The notes: a model not told the origin generated them from the sequence alone. DNA of 64,000 bases from Chrysopilus asiliformis (GCA_964034945.1 CAXIUK010000008.1:47001-111000); one strand, 5' to 3'; shown: positions 10,292-20,814, numbered from the stretch's first letter. Numbers and translations are program-made.

Positions 10292-10543
10292 TTAGTAAAT
10301 CTCCCTGGGAAAAGCATTTCTATATTTTATTTCAATTTTCAAGACCTTTTTAGACGTAAGAAAAGTTGAAATTAAAAACAACAAAATTCTAGCTATTGAC
10401 ACAAATAAATTACCTGAGAGGACAACGTATATTTGCCCGTGGGAGAAAACGGGCTCGTACAACACAATCCCCACTTTGTCAAATGTTTGGCCCTGATATT
10501 TGTTGGTGGTCATGGAAAACGCAGGTCGAATGGGAAAATACAA
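10292..10543 (-). pseudogene. Pif1/Helitron helicase C-terminal remnant, copy a
   Basis: The peptide has [19 protein letters not shown], then [19 protein letters not shown] and VLSG. This corresponds to the end of Pif1-family helicases, where [10 protein letters not shown] and FSHGQLYVALSR are the conserved final motifs. The family's Arg after ALS is missing (VLSGN). After that point the frame runs into unrelated sequence and ends. Upstream coding in the same frame extends only a few codons ('IIILYF') before homology is lost. The first ATG is therefore not a real start. Helitron and Helentron Rep-helicase proteins end in this domain, and the flanking F2 repeats fit that origin. It cannot be functional: only about 45 residues remain. 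A near-identical copy is at 24953-25204. Confidence 0.85.
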
Positions 10544-10740
10544 TATAATAATAGCTTTGTCAAAATTTTCCGCTTATAATTAATCATTAAAGCTAAATTT
10601 CCAACAACGGCAGAGTATTGAAAAACTAAGTTATTTACATAAGTTTTAATGAAAAACTTGATGATTTATTTGAGTAAAATTATGAAATCAAATTTATTAT
10701 TTTTCACATCGAATTGACCATTCCTTAGATTTTTTAGATA

Positions 10741-11718
10741 CAGTTAAACCTGTATAAGCCGGGCCCTGTATAAGCCGGAAACCTACCTAAGCCGAACAGT
10801 TTTCAAGTCTCGTGATTTTGAAGTGGTTTTCCATGAATCTGGATAAGCCGGAACCTGCTTAACGCGAACCCGGACATAATTTTCTTTGTATAAGCCGGAA
10901 CCTTTTTTCTATATTAAAATGTTTTTAGAGTTAGTATACCATTTCTAAAGCATAGAACAAATCGCCCGATCAAAAAATTAGTTACAGTAGTGTCTAGCAT
11001 GACATAAAAATTGGATTTGCCCTAGTTCCATAAAATCGGAATATTTGCTCTCCCCTCCCCATACAAATAAAAAAGATTTTAGGATTTTCTGAGAAAAACT
11101 TTGAGCCAAAAAGGTTCTAAAGACCAAAATAAATCTATAGTTTGAATTCTAATTGGAGTTCTATGAACATTTTAACAGAAAAATCGATGTAAAATGATTT
11201 TGTTCGTTTCCAAGCTCCGAAAGGGTTTTTCAAACCCACAGCAATAGTTTATGCTAAAAACCATATCCGCAAGTTTTGAAAATGCATAAAATCTTGCACA
11301 AAGTTATTAACTTATGTTATAAAAAGACGCTTCAAGTAGATCTTGTTTCAGCAAGGAGAAGAGAAGACATAGTTTAGAGGAAACATTTTTTTCATAAAAA
11401 CGTCAGACAACAGTTTTATTGGGAGTATTTTTCACCTCTCGTCTCTAATTGAAATCAATTCGAAATCTTCCTACTTTTTATTGTCACATGTATGTCGAAG
11501 AAACATATTTTTTTATAAACCGGATCATTGTTCAAGAACTGGGACATTTTTAGGCTCAAAAGTAAAGTTTACATCGCATAGTGTTGTATATAGTTACATT
11601 ATCGTAAAACAAAATAAAAAACCCGTGTTTTTTAGTCCAACCTGTATAAGCCGGAAATCTGTCTCAGCCGGACATATTTCTTGGTTCTGTGCGAGTCCGG
11701 CTAATACAGGTTTTCCTG
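10741..11718. mobile_element. pogo/Tigger-like non-autonomous element, copy a
   Basis: The ends are CAGTTAAACCTGTATAAGCC on the left and the inverted counterpart ending in AACCTG/CAGGTTTTCCTG on the right. Both are flanked by TA (10739-10740 and 11719-11720). GTATAAGCCGG-type motifs recur inside both ends. TA duplication and this end style fit pogo/Tigger elements. No transposase reading frame is recognised inside. The same insertion occupies the same place in the duplicated block (25402-26739). Confidence 0.7.
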
Positions 11719-11720
11719 TA

Positions 11721-12014
11721 TATCAGGTTTTCCTGTATTGGATCATTTCAGATCATTTTCAGCGTTCATTTGATGTTTAACAAAAAAAAATTAATATATG
11801 AATATATTCAAAACTCGATAAAGCTTCACAAAAATCAAATTTACCACATTTACAAATTTACAAATTTACCTCTAAAAATCATTTAAACAAACAAATTTTG
11901 TCATGGGACTGAAAAATCTGCAATTAGGCCATAGCTTTCCCGTGTTGCAGTTGGCATGCCCTTAAAAACTTCGTCCAAATCGGTTGAGTACTTCTCAAAT
12001 TTTGAACACAAGCC
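11721..12014. repeat. Tail of the 3.2-kb duplicated block
   Basis: Continuation of the block shared with 26742-26990, up to 'gaacacaagcc'. AT-rich, no gene seen. Confidence 0.6.
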
Positions 12015-12018
12015 TTAA

Positions 12019-12224
12019 CCTTAAAGGCTTGGTGGTAGACGCGATGTACCAACTTTTTTTGTAACAAATACTGCACGGTGGTATCAAAATTGTACCACCA
12101 ATTAAACCGTCTTTCATTGCCGTATGATACTTTAAAATGGTACCACTAAAAAAATAAAAAAAATAAAAAATTTTCGAGTGCCGGAAGGGTGAAAATATTT
12201 GCTATGTTTTTGTGCCTCTAAGGG
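12019..12224. mobile_element. Short TTAA MITE with an empty-site partner in the window
   Basis: The ends CCTTAAAGGC and GCCTCTAAGGG are flanked by TTAA (12015-12018 and 12225-12228). The homologous block at 26985-27000 reads 'caagccttaaaacctataag' with a single TTAA and no insert. This proves insertion after duplication of the block. By its ends it is piggyBac-like but different from the 12556 family. Confidence 0.85.
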
Positions 12225-12295
12225 TTAAAACCTATAAGGTTATTTTAATATATAAATAACATTTAAACAATAAAATCAAAAATTTCACAAAAAAA

Positions 12296-12365
12296 ATCCC
12301 ACATGAGGAGTTGAACCCACAGAAACATTTACTCGGAGCTAATCATTTCCACGCTACACTATTCA
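12296..12365 (-). repeat. tRNA-like module on minus strand
   Basis: Read in reverse, this has an A-box-like TAGTGTAGCGTGG and a B-box-like GGTTCAACTCC, followed by a T-run. The paralogous site near 27060 has lost the B box by a short deletion. It looks like a SINE head or degenerate tRNA. Confidence 0.45.
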
Positions 12366-12555
12366 GTCACTAAAAATTTGGTGACGAAAATACGTTTAAA
12401 AAGCAAGGTGTCTGTCTCGTAGAGACGGCCAGAAGACGTGGACCCGCCTACAACGATCGCCAATAGATATTTAAGTAAGAAATTTTAGTGAAAAGGAAAC
12501 TAAAAAACAATTTGATTGACCGTTGTTAAAACTTCAAAATAAAACACACTTTTAA

Positions 12556-13165
12556 CCCTAATCCGCCCACCCGGTGACTTTGAGTCACCGTTGCAGTTTT
12601 GAGAGTGATTGTTACGAATGTTAAAAAAGTTATTGCATTCATGCTTGACTTTGTTTTTTTTAAGCCAATACTATTTAAAAACGAAAAAAAAAAATTAAAT
12701 TTTTTTTACTACAACAATAATATTTCGCTTTTATGAAATTCACCCTTAATCCACGCAGGCGTTGACTTACAGTCACCGTAAAGGTTTTACCAGCAAAGAA
12801 AGGTTATTTTGGTATCACTTTGCTTCTGTTTCGCCAAAATATCGGACCGTCGTAGGGGATAATAACTGTAGCATTTCCCAAAAGTTGCTTCCTGTGTCCC
12901 CATTACTAAAGTCGCGCTTTGAAGCAAATATGTGCAAATGCAAAAAAAATGTTTGTAACTAACTTTCTTAAAAATCAATTTTATGCTACAATTGTAAATC
13001 GTGCGAATGATGTATATATACATATATAAATAAATATTATTAACTCAATTAAAAACTGCTAACTTGAAAATTTTTTTTTATTAAATTATTCTATTTTTCC
13101 GGCATGGTGACTGTGAGTCACTGCCTGGGTGGATTAAGGACAAAATTAGCCTGAGCTGATTAGGG
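12556..13165. mobile_element. piggyBac-like MITE inside the gypsy 3' LTR
   Basis: The element starts CCCTAATCCGCCCACCCGG and ends CTGATTAGGG, with TTAA on both sides (12552-12555 and 13166-13169). The 5' LTR piece at 20836-20850 shows the empty site with one TTAA. Inner ends carry GGTGACTTTGAGTCACCG and GGTGACTGTGAGTCACTG, both near-palindromic. A 325-bp relative is at 2273-2597. No transposase is encoded. Confidence 0.9.
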
Positions 13166-13217
13166 TTAAATATAACTTATTTATTAAATATAATAGGAAT
13201 TAATCATTAGATGTTAA

Positions 13218-14281
13218 TACACTCAGAGGAATTTGTGCATAAATTTTACTAAATGTACGTTAATTTTATGATTTTTGTGCATCAAAAATCAACCGATGCC
13301 ATAAGTTCATTTATTTGATTACAAAATGTCATTAAGCAGTTTTTATAATTTTGCATAGAATCAACAATCAATGTCATAGCATGTATCCACATTATCTGGA
13401 TTTTATGCAAAAACAAATCTCTCTTGTTGATATGGAATCTCTTTCTGTTTCTTGCTTAGTGTGTGTTCATAGAATTTAATATATGCAACTAATGAGCGGA
13501 AACTGTTTTAGTGTGATAACTTTAAAAATTAAGAGATGCTTGTTTGTTTCTGATAGTTTCTATATTGAATATTCGTATATGGAGGAAATGTTTTATGACG
13601 GCCAATATGATACGAAATGGAAATAATTTATTTTGAATGATTTTTCTTACAAAAACTTCGAACGAATGAATTCTCTCGGCGAATGTTGTTGTGTTACCTC
13701 GAAAAAATACTATTCCCGTTTAGTATTTTTCGAAAATGGGAAAAAATTATCGAAATCTGAAAAAAATGGGCATAAAAAATTTTTCAAGAAAGCATTCCAA
13801 CTAATGTCTAAACTAAGAAATGCTTTCCCAAAACTGATTTTTTGCATCAGTTTTATGAAAAATTATTGGAATCGCTTTAAAATCGAGTTTTTAGAACTGA
13901 CGAATCGACTAACAAAATCGTCGCCATTTTTTCGTCATGCACAAGTGTGGCGCAGTTCTACTAGTAGTCTAATTACCTGCTGCAGGCATCCAAACATTAA
14001 CAGCAGGGAATTGGATGCACAACGGTAATTGATTTTAATATCATTTGTTCATACATTTTCGATTTTGGCTTTGACTGTTAAATTGATGTCATTGATCATT
14101 AATTCGATGTACAAATTTTTACCCCATTTGGTATCTGCATTTAATACCCAAAAAAATAATCATGGTACTGATTTCTATACACAATGTCATAAAATTTCAG
14201 AACAAGTGCGTACATTTTATGCAATTTTGCTGTATGACCTTTTGTATCTAAAAATTCTGAACATCATTTTCTCTGTGTACG
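13218..14281. mobile_element. Unclassified insert in the gypsy 3' LTR
   Basis: The ends are imperfect inverted repeats: ATACACTCAGAGGAAT on the left and the complement of GTACACAGAGAAAAT on the right. The flanks GATGTTA and GATGGTTA look like an 8-9-bp duplication with one indel. Two adjacent plus-strand open stretches (13633-14028 and 14029-14289) match nothing I recognise. The family is unassigned and the boundaries are approximate. Confidence 0.45.
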
Positions 14282-14375
14282 ATGGTTAGCTGATAATGAC
14301 TGACTGCCTTGGACATCGAAATAAGGAGACAAAAAATAGATCACAATTGTAGCTAGATCAAAAATCGTCACATTA

Positions 14376-14385
14376 CCCCCTCCTT
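14376..14385 (-). other. Polypurine tract of the gypsy element
   Basis: In element sense the sequence AAGGAGGGGG lies 3 bases before the LTR start TGTGACG. This is the position expected for priming of plus-strand DNA in LTR retrotransposons. Confidence 0.65.
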
Positions 14386-15237
14386 AGTTCGTTGTTCATT
14401 ACAAAAAAAAACAAAAGAACTATTTTACAAATTTTTACAAATACCACTAACAAGGAACCTTTTTCAGGTGTCCGCCTCCGATTCTCTTCGCATTGACATA
14501 TGTTATAGAACTCAAAAAACTAAGCGACACGTATTTTTTTATATCTGCGGATATTCGGTTTTAAGGGGGGAAACCCCCCCTCGAAAATCCTGCGAAAAAT
14601 CGATTTTTGGCCATAACTCGGCAACCAATAGTCCGATTTGAACGAAACCAAAACGAAAAGTTTTCTTTTTGCGAGAAGAATGAAACTGCGAAAAGAAAAA
14701 TTTAAAATTACTATGATAGGGTAGAGGGACCAATATTCGACCATGGTTTTTCAGCCCCCCTCCCTCCTATAATTGCCGCGCTTTAAAACTGATTACATAT
14801 TTTGAAAGGCCTATCAAAACTAAAGTTTACCTGTTTTTGCATTTGACCAGAAAAACTCAAATAATAGGGTAAGTGACCCTTTTTCCATCCCTTCAAACTA
14901 ATTTTTTTACAATAAATTTTCATCCAATTGGGAAAGAACTTTCATGAGCAAGACGTGTTTTTTATATCGACAGACATTCGAGTTTATGGCAAAATTTGGG
15001 AGGGGAGGCTTTCTGAACCGTGTACACGTAACGTTCACTTAAAAGCAAATTCAAAAACTGCCGCAAATACAGCACTGATTTTTGTTCTCAAGGTAATGAA
15101 GTATTCTTTCGAACGGCACTACAATCCTAAATACATATTATGCTTTTGGGTTAAAGGGTGATACAAAAGAGAATTTTTTTTTTAATTTTTCTACTTTTTT
15201 ATATATTTTATACTTCGGCGAAAAAAAAGGCAAAATT

Positions 15238-15359
15238 TTACTTTAGGGGCGCGGTTGACTAGGATTTTCATGGCTGGGGCCATTTTTCAAATCCATTCGA
15301 CCCCATAAAACTAGGAAAAAAATATGAAGATCCTAGTCAACCGCGCCCCTAAAGTAAAC
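15238..15359. repeat. Short inverted repeat in the loop
   Basis: TTTACTTTAGGGGCGCGG...CTAGGAT is mirrored by ATCCTAGTCAACCGCGCCCC...AAAGTAAA. This gives arms of about 30 bp around a 60-bp loop. It may be a tiny MITE or a structural element of the host transposon. Confidence 0.6.
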
Positions 15360-15364
15360 TTTAG

Positions 15365-15688
15365 CCAAAAAAAATCTTTTTTCTTGAGTTAAACTTACAC
15401 CTAAGAAACAACATAATCAAATTACAATCACTGGTACATAACCAGTTATCTTCTCCCAGATATATAAACTTATTTCGATACTCTTGGTATAAAAGTGATA
15501 ACATTTCCCAAATGCCCAATGAGTTTGAAAATTTTGTAGACTTCGCATTTAAAAAAATTTCCCAGCCACTATATGAAATTGACGGATGTTCAGAAGTTGC
15601 AGTTGTAACTTGGTTATGGTGTAAGAAGTCATTACGCTTCAAGCATTTTTTTGACGAATGCCACTTTTGCTCAAAATATGAAGAATAA
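15365..15688 (+). pseudogene. Transposon-derived C-terminal fragment with Cys/His-rich end
   Basis: The plus strand is open for 107 codons between stops and has no start codon of its own. It contains LHLRNNIIKLQSLVHNQLSS, then RYINLFRYSWYKS and EFENFVDFAFKK. The C-terminal third is Cys/His-rich (C..., WCKKSLRFKHFF, then H.C). From memory this resembles a C-terminal piece common in insect transposon-derived proteins, where a zinc-binding motif follows SLVHNQ..SPR. I cannot name the superfamily. It sits in the loop of the inverted-repeat element and is probably the last exon of that element's lost transposase. A 156-codon frame on the opposite strand (15361-15831) is an antisense shadow of this sequence. 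Confidence 0.6.
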
Positions 15689-16106
15689 TAAGCTTTTTTA
15701 GTTTGATCAGTATCAATTATTGTTATCAAATAAATTAATAAAAAAATAAATTGAAATGATAAATTAAAAAAAATAATACTAGAGGCCGTTGTTTTGATTT
15801 CAAGGTTCGAAGGAAAGTTTGCAGTAGACAAAAAAAAACTTCAATTGGATTTCGAAAAAATTTTTATATTTTACATATATGAAAAAATTAACACATTTTA
15901 GACCATAGCTCAGCAATCACAGCATCTAAAATGATGGTTATACCAGTTTTTGAAAGCTAATCTTCTAGTTTCTTAGGAAAAAAAGAGCATCTATAAAAAT
16001 GTATCGTATTGTGGATTTTTTTCGCTGAAGTATAAAATATATAAAAAAGTAGAAAATTTAAAAAAAAAATCTCTTTTGTATCACCCTTTAACCCAAAAGC
16101 ATAATA

Positions 16107-16636
16107 CACTCATACCTCGCTTTACGGCCTAGATACGTTCCGGGAAAGTTGGCCGTAAAGCGAAAAGCCGTATAACGAATCAATTATTTTCATACAAACC
16201 CATACAAATTCAATAGGATCCGTTCCAATTTCTTTTAAATAACGTAGTTTTTAGTTTAAAATGCATTTTTTTTCTTTTTTTTCATTTAAAAATACTTACA
16301 TACAAAATAAAAATACATAACAAGTAATATAAGGATGAGTTCAATAACAAAAAAAATTCATATGTACATGTCCATATACATAATAAAAAACATAATTTAA
16401 AATGTTTAAATCGGTTCTAATCTGATGACGAAAATGAACCGCCGTTCACTTAAATCACCATACGGGTTTTCAATAATTGCCAGATTGGCAATTATAGCTT
16501 TTGTTTTTTTTTCGCAATTTTTTTTGGGCCGTATAACGAAACATTTTGGGCCGTAAATCGAAAAAGTGCCATAATTAAAGAAGGCCGTTATAGCTAAAAG
16601 CCGTATAAAGAGCGGCCGTATAGCGAGGTATGAGTG
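16107..16636. mobile_element. pogo/Tigger-like MITE in the right arm
   Basis: The ends are CACTCATACCTCGCTTTACG and its near-complement, with TA on both sides (16105-16106 and 16637-16638). Motifs such as GGCCGTAAAGCG and CCGTATAACGAA recur inside both ends. The left arm of the same inverted repeat (TA at 15136-15137) is the empty site. This dates the insertion after formation of the inverted repeat. Confidence 0.85.
16444..16506 (+). mobile_element. HINE 3' terminal fragment nested in the MITE
   Basis: This contains CACCATACGGG, the hairpin ATTGCCAGATTGGCAAT and 'atagcttttgtt', i.e. the last 63 bp of a HINE. It is nested two levels deep inside the gypsy element: MITE, then inverted-repeat element, then gypsy. 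Confidence 0.8.
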
Positions 16637-17323
16637 TATGTATTTAGGATTGTAGTGCCGTTCGAAAGAATACTTCATTACCTTGAGAACAAAAATCAGT
16701 GCTGTATTTGCGGCAGTTTTTGAATTTGCTTTTAAGTGAACGTTACGTGTACACGGTTCAGAAAGCCTCCCCTCCCAAATTTTGCCATAAACTCGAATGT
16801 CTGTCGATATAAAAAACACGTCTTGCTCATGAAAGTTCTTTCCCAATTGGATGAAAATTTATTGTAAAAAAATTAGTTTGAAGGGATGGAAAAAGGGTCA
16901 CTTACCCTATTATTTGAGTTTTTCTGGTCAAATGCAAAAACAGGTAAACTTTAGTTTTGATAGGCCTTTCAAAATATGTAATCAGTTTTAAAGCGCGGCA
17001 ATTATAGGAGGGAGGGGGGCTGAAAAACCATGGTCGAATATTGGTCCCTCTACCCTATCATAGTAATTTTAAATTTTTCTTTTCGCAGTTTCATTCTTCT
17101 CGCAAAAAGAAAAGTTTTCGTTTTGGTTTCGTTCAAATCGGACTATTGGTTGCCGAGTTATGGCCAAAAATCGATTTTTCGCAGGATTTTCGAGGGGGGG
17201 TTTCCCCCCTTAAAACCGAATATCCGCAGATATAAAAAAATACGTGTCGCTTAGTTTTTTGAGTTCTATAACATATGTCAATGCGAAGAGAATCGGAGGC
17301 GGACACCTGAAAAAGGTTCCTTG

Positions 17324-18107
17324 TAAGTATATTTAATAGGCTTTCTTGGCCTTAAAAACCGCTTTTCTAAAACTTGCGAATTGCTAGAACTAGCCTCTAT
17401 ATTTTTTTCAAAATTTTGTGGTTGATCTAAAATACTTTCTTTGGTTTGTGAAACCTTTGAATTACATTCACTTAATCTAGTATATTTATCGTTAAGAATA
17501 GAGTTAACAGAATTGTTTTCCGTTTCATTACAACTTAACATTTGATTTATATGACGCTTCCAAATCTTATCTGTATCTATCACTGAAACTAAATATGTTT
17601 GTTTACCAATGATTTTTTCAATTTTAGCTTTAATCCAGCTAATTTTCCCTGGAATACTATAATCATTAACAATAACAAAATCATTTAACTTGAAACTAAC
17701 TCTATCTCTTCCTTTAAAATGCAATTTTTGTTTATTTTGTTGATTTTCAACATTTTTTTGAACATTAGTTAAGTCTAACTTCTTATTACCAAAAGGATTA
17801 AGTAGATCCAATCTTGTTCTCAGCTTTCTGCGAAAGAACAATTCAGCTGGTGAAACTCCAGTAGTTGCGTGAACAGAACTTCTATAATCTAGCAAAAAGC
17901 GACTCAAAATAGCGTCAATGTTAGAAACACTAGAACCAATTAGTGCGCGCTTTAAACCGTTTTTAACTATTTTGACGGAACTTTCCGCTTGACAATTTCT
18001 AGCAGGATTTCCGACAGGAATTGTGACATGGTAAATTCCATTGCACTTGAGAAACGTCTGAAATTCAGAGGAAACAAAACAAGTTCCGTTATCTGACACT
18101 AATACCT
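17324..18107 (-). pseudogene. Gypsy integrase, C-terminal part
   Basis: The reading frame begins inside the integrase core at VSDNGT, which carries the second catalytic Asp. The expected third acidic residue follows in NPARNCQAESSVK. Then come the GVSPAELFFRRKLRTRLDLL segment and a basic C-terminal region. Integrase inserts the reverse-transcribed copy into host DNA. A frameshift near 18150-18160 separates this part from the upstream core. The natural stop would fall at the insertion point of the inverted-repeat element (about 17323). The present frame runs on a few codons into that element before stopping at 17278. There is no env gene. Confidence 0.85.
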
Positions 18108-18160
18108 TGGGTATTCCGAATCTTGCAAAAACACCACGTAAAGCAGAAATTGTAACCCTA

Positions 18161-19018
18161 CTAGTACTCTCTCATGTCGAAGCACTCAAGCCATTTCCTG
18201 TGACTATCCACGATCACCAAAAACCATTTGTTCATAAACGGTCCCATGTAGTCAACATGAATTCTGCTCCAAGACTCTGCTGGCCACTGCCAAGTCACTA
18301 AGGAACTTTTGCATGGGCTACTGCGCGTCTGCAAACAACCATTGCAAGATTTTGAAATGTTTTCTAAATCCGCATCCATACACGGCCACCAACAATAATT
18401 TCGAGCCATTGCCTTCATTTTGCTTGCTCCTAAATGACTTTTGCGTATTTCCCTTAACACTCGCTCTCTCAGAGCCAGAGGAATTACAACGCGATAGCCC
18501 CAAAAAACGCAGTCATTTTCAATATTAAGCTCATTTCTTCTATTGTAGAAAGGACGCAACTCTTGAGAAATTTCATTTTCTGTCCAACCCTCTAACAAAT
18601 ACTTTATAACACTTTCGAGAAGGCTATCCGACTTCGTATCCTTTCTAATCTGTTCGAACGTAATAGGCAACTCATCGATGTCATTCACATAATTAATAAA
18701 TACGTTTCCAGAATCTACAGATTGCTCACTACTGAAACTTTTGTCAGAACCCGGAGACCTAGAGAAATAGACAGCGAAAAACGCAGTCATTTTCAATATT
18801 AAAAAAAATGACAACGCTAAAGCTACTTCTTGCAACCGATTAGCCGCAACCTCAGGAATTCCTTTCTTTGGTCCAAAAATATATACTAAAGGCTTGTTAT
18901 CTGTTACTAGCGTAAAACTTCGCCCATATAAATAATGGTGAAACTTTTTTACCCCGTAAAAAATCGCCATAGCTTCCCGATCTAACTGCGAATAGTTCCG
19001 CTCGCTAGTAGTAAGTTT
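18161..19018 (-). pseudogene. Gypsy RNase H and integrase N-terminal part
   Basis: The segment covers the end of RNase H (EAMAIFYGVKKFHHYL and LVTDNKPLVYIF), the integrase zinc-binding region and the start of the core (IHVDYMGPF, with the first catalytic Asp). Several breaks are visible. A stop codon lies at 19019-19021. At the zinc finger the first His of the HHCC set is replaced by Arg (IRKSHLG); the second His and CNGC remain. The usual RNase H end is replaced by about 25 bp copied from 18503-18528. The frame ends at 18161 after a frameshift. Confidence 0.85.
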
Positions 19019-20035
19019 TCAGGATGCGAACTCTATAGGCCTTTCCAAACCGTTGGGGTACACTTGAGCCAAAACAGCCCCCAAACCAACTGGGCTCGCA
19101 TCTACGACTAGCTTTGTTGATAAACTCGGGTCAAAATGTGCTAATGCTCTATTTTTCATCAATTCTGACTTAATTTGATCAACCGCTGCGGAGTGATTTG
19201 ACAACCAAACGAATGTAACATTTCGCTTAAGCAACTCATACAACGGTGCACATAGGTTTGTGATGTCCGGCAGAAACTTCCTATAGTAATTTATGACTCC
19301 TAAAAACGATTGTAACTCTTGAAGCGTTTTAGGATAAGTTAAACTTGAAATAGCTTGTAATTTATCCAAGCATGGACGCAACCCATCTTTATCTATAACA
19401 TGTCCTAGATACGTTACCGATTTTTGAAAAAACGAACACTTATCTTTAGTTAATCTAAGCCCTGCATCGCTCAAAACAGATAACACTCAATGGAATCTAC
19501 TTAAAAGAGATTTGCGATCAGAAGCAGTGATCAGCACGTCGTCTAGAAAAACTATAACACCTTCGATTCCCGAAAGTAACCCTTCCATGACTCGCTGAAA
19601 AATTGCCGGTGCAGATGACAATCCAAAAACTAGTCGACTATATTGAAATAAACCCTTTGTGGTTGAGATTGTTGTTAATTTCTTCGACTCAGGATCCAGT
19701 ACCAACTGCTGATAAGCCATAGATAAATCTAGCTTCGAAAATTCCACGCCACCATGCCATCGTGCAAAAAGTTCATCAATCCGCGGAATTGGGTACTGCT
19801 TAACCACCAAGCTGGGATTTACAGTGATTTTATAATTCACTAATTTATCAATCTCCTTTTCCACTTTCTGTCTGAGTGCAAAAGGAATTGAACGTGGTTT
19901 GAAAAACTTAGGACATATCCCCTCTTTGAGTTTTAGTGAGACTAACCCTTTATTAAATGTTCCCAACTCACCCGAAAAAAGGTTAGCGAATTTTTCCACT
20001 ACTTGCTTATAATCACAATTCTCATTCTGTGACAA
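19019..20035 (-). pseudogene. Gypsy reverse transcriptase and start of RNase H
   Basis: Reverse transcriptase is recognised from EFSKLDLSMAYQQL (first catalytic Asp), VFGLSSAPAIFQRVM and FLDDVLIT (the catalytic DD pair). Next come YLGHVI, SFLGVINYYRKFLP and the start of RNase H (LVVDASPVGLGAVLAQ). Two in-frame stop codons break it, at 19487-19489 and 19019-19021. The N-terminal part of RT has lost about 30-40 residues between KLVN and YKITVNPSL, where this family normally has the conserved segment before the first catalytic block. No protease domain is found between gag and RT. Confidence 0.9.
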
Positions 20036-20198
20036 AAAATTAATTCCTTGGAGAGTGACGTTAAACTGCTTGCGCTGAGGGTTGTTGTCACGTCCAGATT
20101 ATACTCCACTGCTGCCACTGCCATGATTGATTTCGTTCTTCGAACGCATCTCCTCTTTTGACCTCAGACGAAAAATCCCTCGCTCGTTGTTTCCTGTT

Positions 20199-20756
20199 TC
20201 ACAGGTTCATAACGGTATCGAATGCAATCCGTCGCTTGAGCAATTTCAATTGCTTCTCCAGTGACAATGAAGCTACGTCCTCTAAAAACAGTTTGTCCTT
20301 GATCGGTCCTTTGTCGAATCTGATGATAAACTTATCTCGTACAATAGTATTAAGTTCAGAACCAGCAAAGCTACAGTTTACCGCTAACGATCGCACTCGT
20401 GCCGCCCATTGTTGTACGGTTTCAGAGCTCTCCTTTGTTGCACAATAGAATTTATAGCGTTCTGAAAATCCCGACACTGATGGCTTGAAATGATTATCAA
20501 ATGCCTTAATTAGATTTTCAAATGCTGTATCATCTATTTTGTCAGTATGAAGTAGACTGCTTAATAATTTAAACGATTCCTCAGTTAAAGCGTTTAAAAG
20601 CAATGCCCTCTTCTTAGCTTCACCGGTGTCGCCGATACCATTAGCGATGAAAAAACTATTTATTTGGCTCTTAAAAATAGACCAACTATTTCGCTGATAA
20701 TCGAATTTGCTGATGTTTTCCAAACTAGCCATCTCCAAAACTATCAATTCCAACAA
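20199..20756 (-). pseudogene. Gypsy Gag remnant
   Basis: This 185-codon frame has the layout of Ty3/gypsy capsid proteins of the mag/K02A2.6 type: an early W...FKSQINSFFIANG segment, KKRALLLNAL, FKLLSSLL and ERYKFYCATK. The second half has VQQWAARVRSLAVNCSF and RDKFIIRF. Gag forms the particle in which reverse transcription takes place. The nucleocapsid zinc knuckles and protease that should follow are missing. The space 20036-20198 holds only about 160 bp of scrambled sequence, so a deletion joined gag to RT. The true start is probably the ATG at or just inside 20756; the upstream non-coding stretch leads directly to the primer-binding site. Confidence 0.8.
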
Positions 20757-20801
20757 TTCTTATTCGAAAATCAAATTTCAATTTTGCACCTTATTATTTT
20801 T

Positions 20802-20813
20802 ACTCGTCGCCAA
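20802..20813 (-). other. Gypsy primer-binding site
   Basis: In element sense TGGCGACGAG follows the LTR end TATAACA after a 2-base spacer. This is the position and form of a tRNA primer-binding site. The tRNA used is not determined. Confidence 0.6.
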
Positions 20814-20814
20814 T

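Larger units (their letters stand above)
12524..14372 (-). mobile_element. 3' LTR of the gypsy element, split by two insertions
   Basis: In element sense the LTR starts TGTGACGATTTTTG (14372 downwards) and ends TTTTAACA (12524). Its inner edge lies just beyond a purine-rich PPT. The LTR is interrupted by a TTAA element (12556-13165) and by a second insert (about 13218-14281). Without them it is only about 180 bp. The uninterrupted end sequence is visible in the 5' LTR piece at 20815-20941. Confidence 0.7.
14451..17323. mobile_element. Long inverted-repeat (foldback-like) element in the gypsy element
   Basis: The outer ends are CAAGGAACCTTTTTCAGGTG and its complement, flanked by TAA (14448-14450 and 17324-17326). 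The arms (about 14451-15225 and 16030-17323) are near-identical reverse complements of about 760 bp. The right arm carries one extra 530-bp insertion. The loop of about 800 bp holds a plus-strand coding remnant (15365-15688). The mirror-image open frames in the arms (14520-14744 and 17030-17254; 14928-15161 and 16406-16846) are the same DNA read twice and are not treated as genes. A 3-bp TWA duplication would fit PIF/Harbinger, but such long arms are unusual, so the class is open. Confidence 0.8.

Noticed and set aside
15361..15831. 156-codon minus-strand frame in the foldback loop
   Set aside because: The plus strand of the same segment carries the recognisable transposon-derived fragment with conserved Cys/His motifs. 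The minus frame is its antisense.
14520..17254. Paired short frames in the arms (14520-14744 with 17030-17254; 14928-15161 with 16406-16846)
   Set aside because: They are mirror copies of the same inverted-repeat DNA and resemble no known protein. The longer member of one pair simply runs into a MITE.
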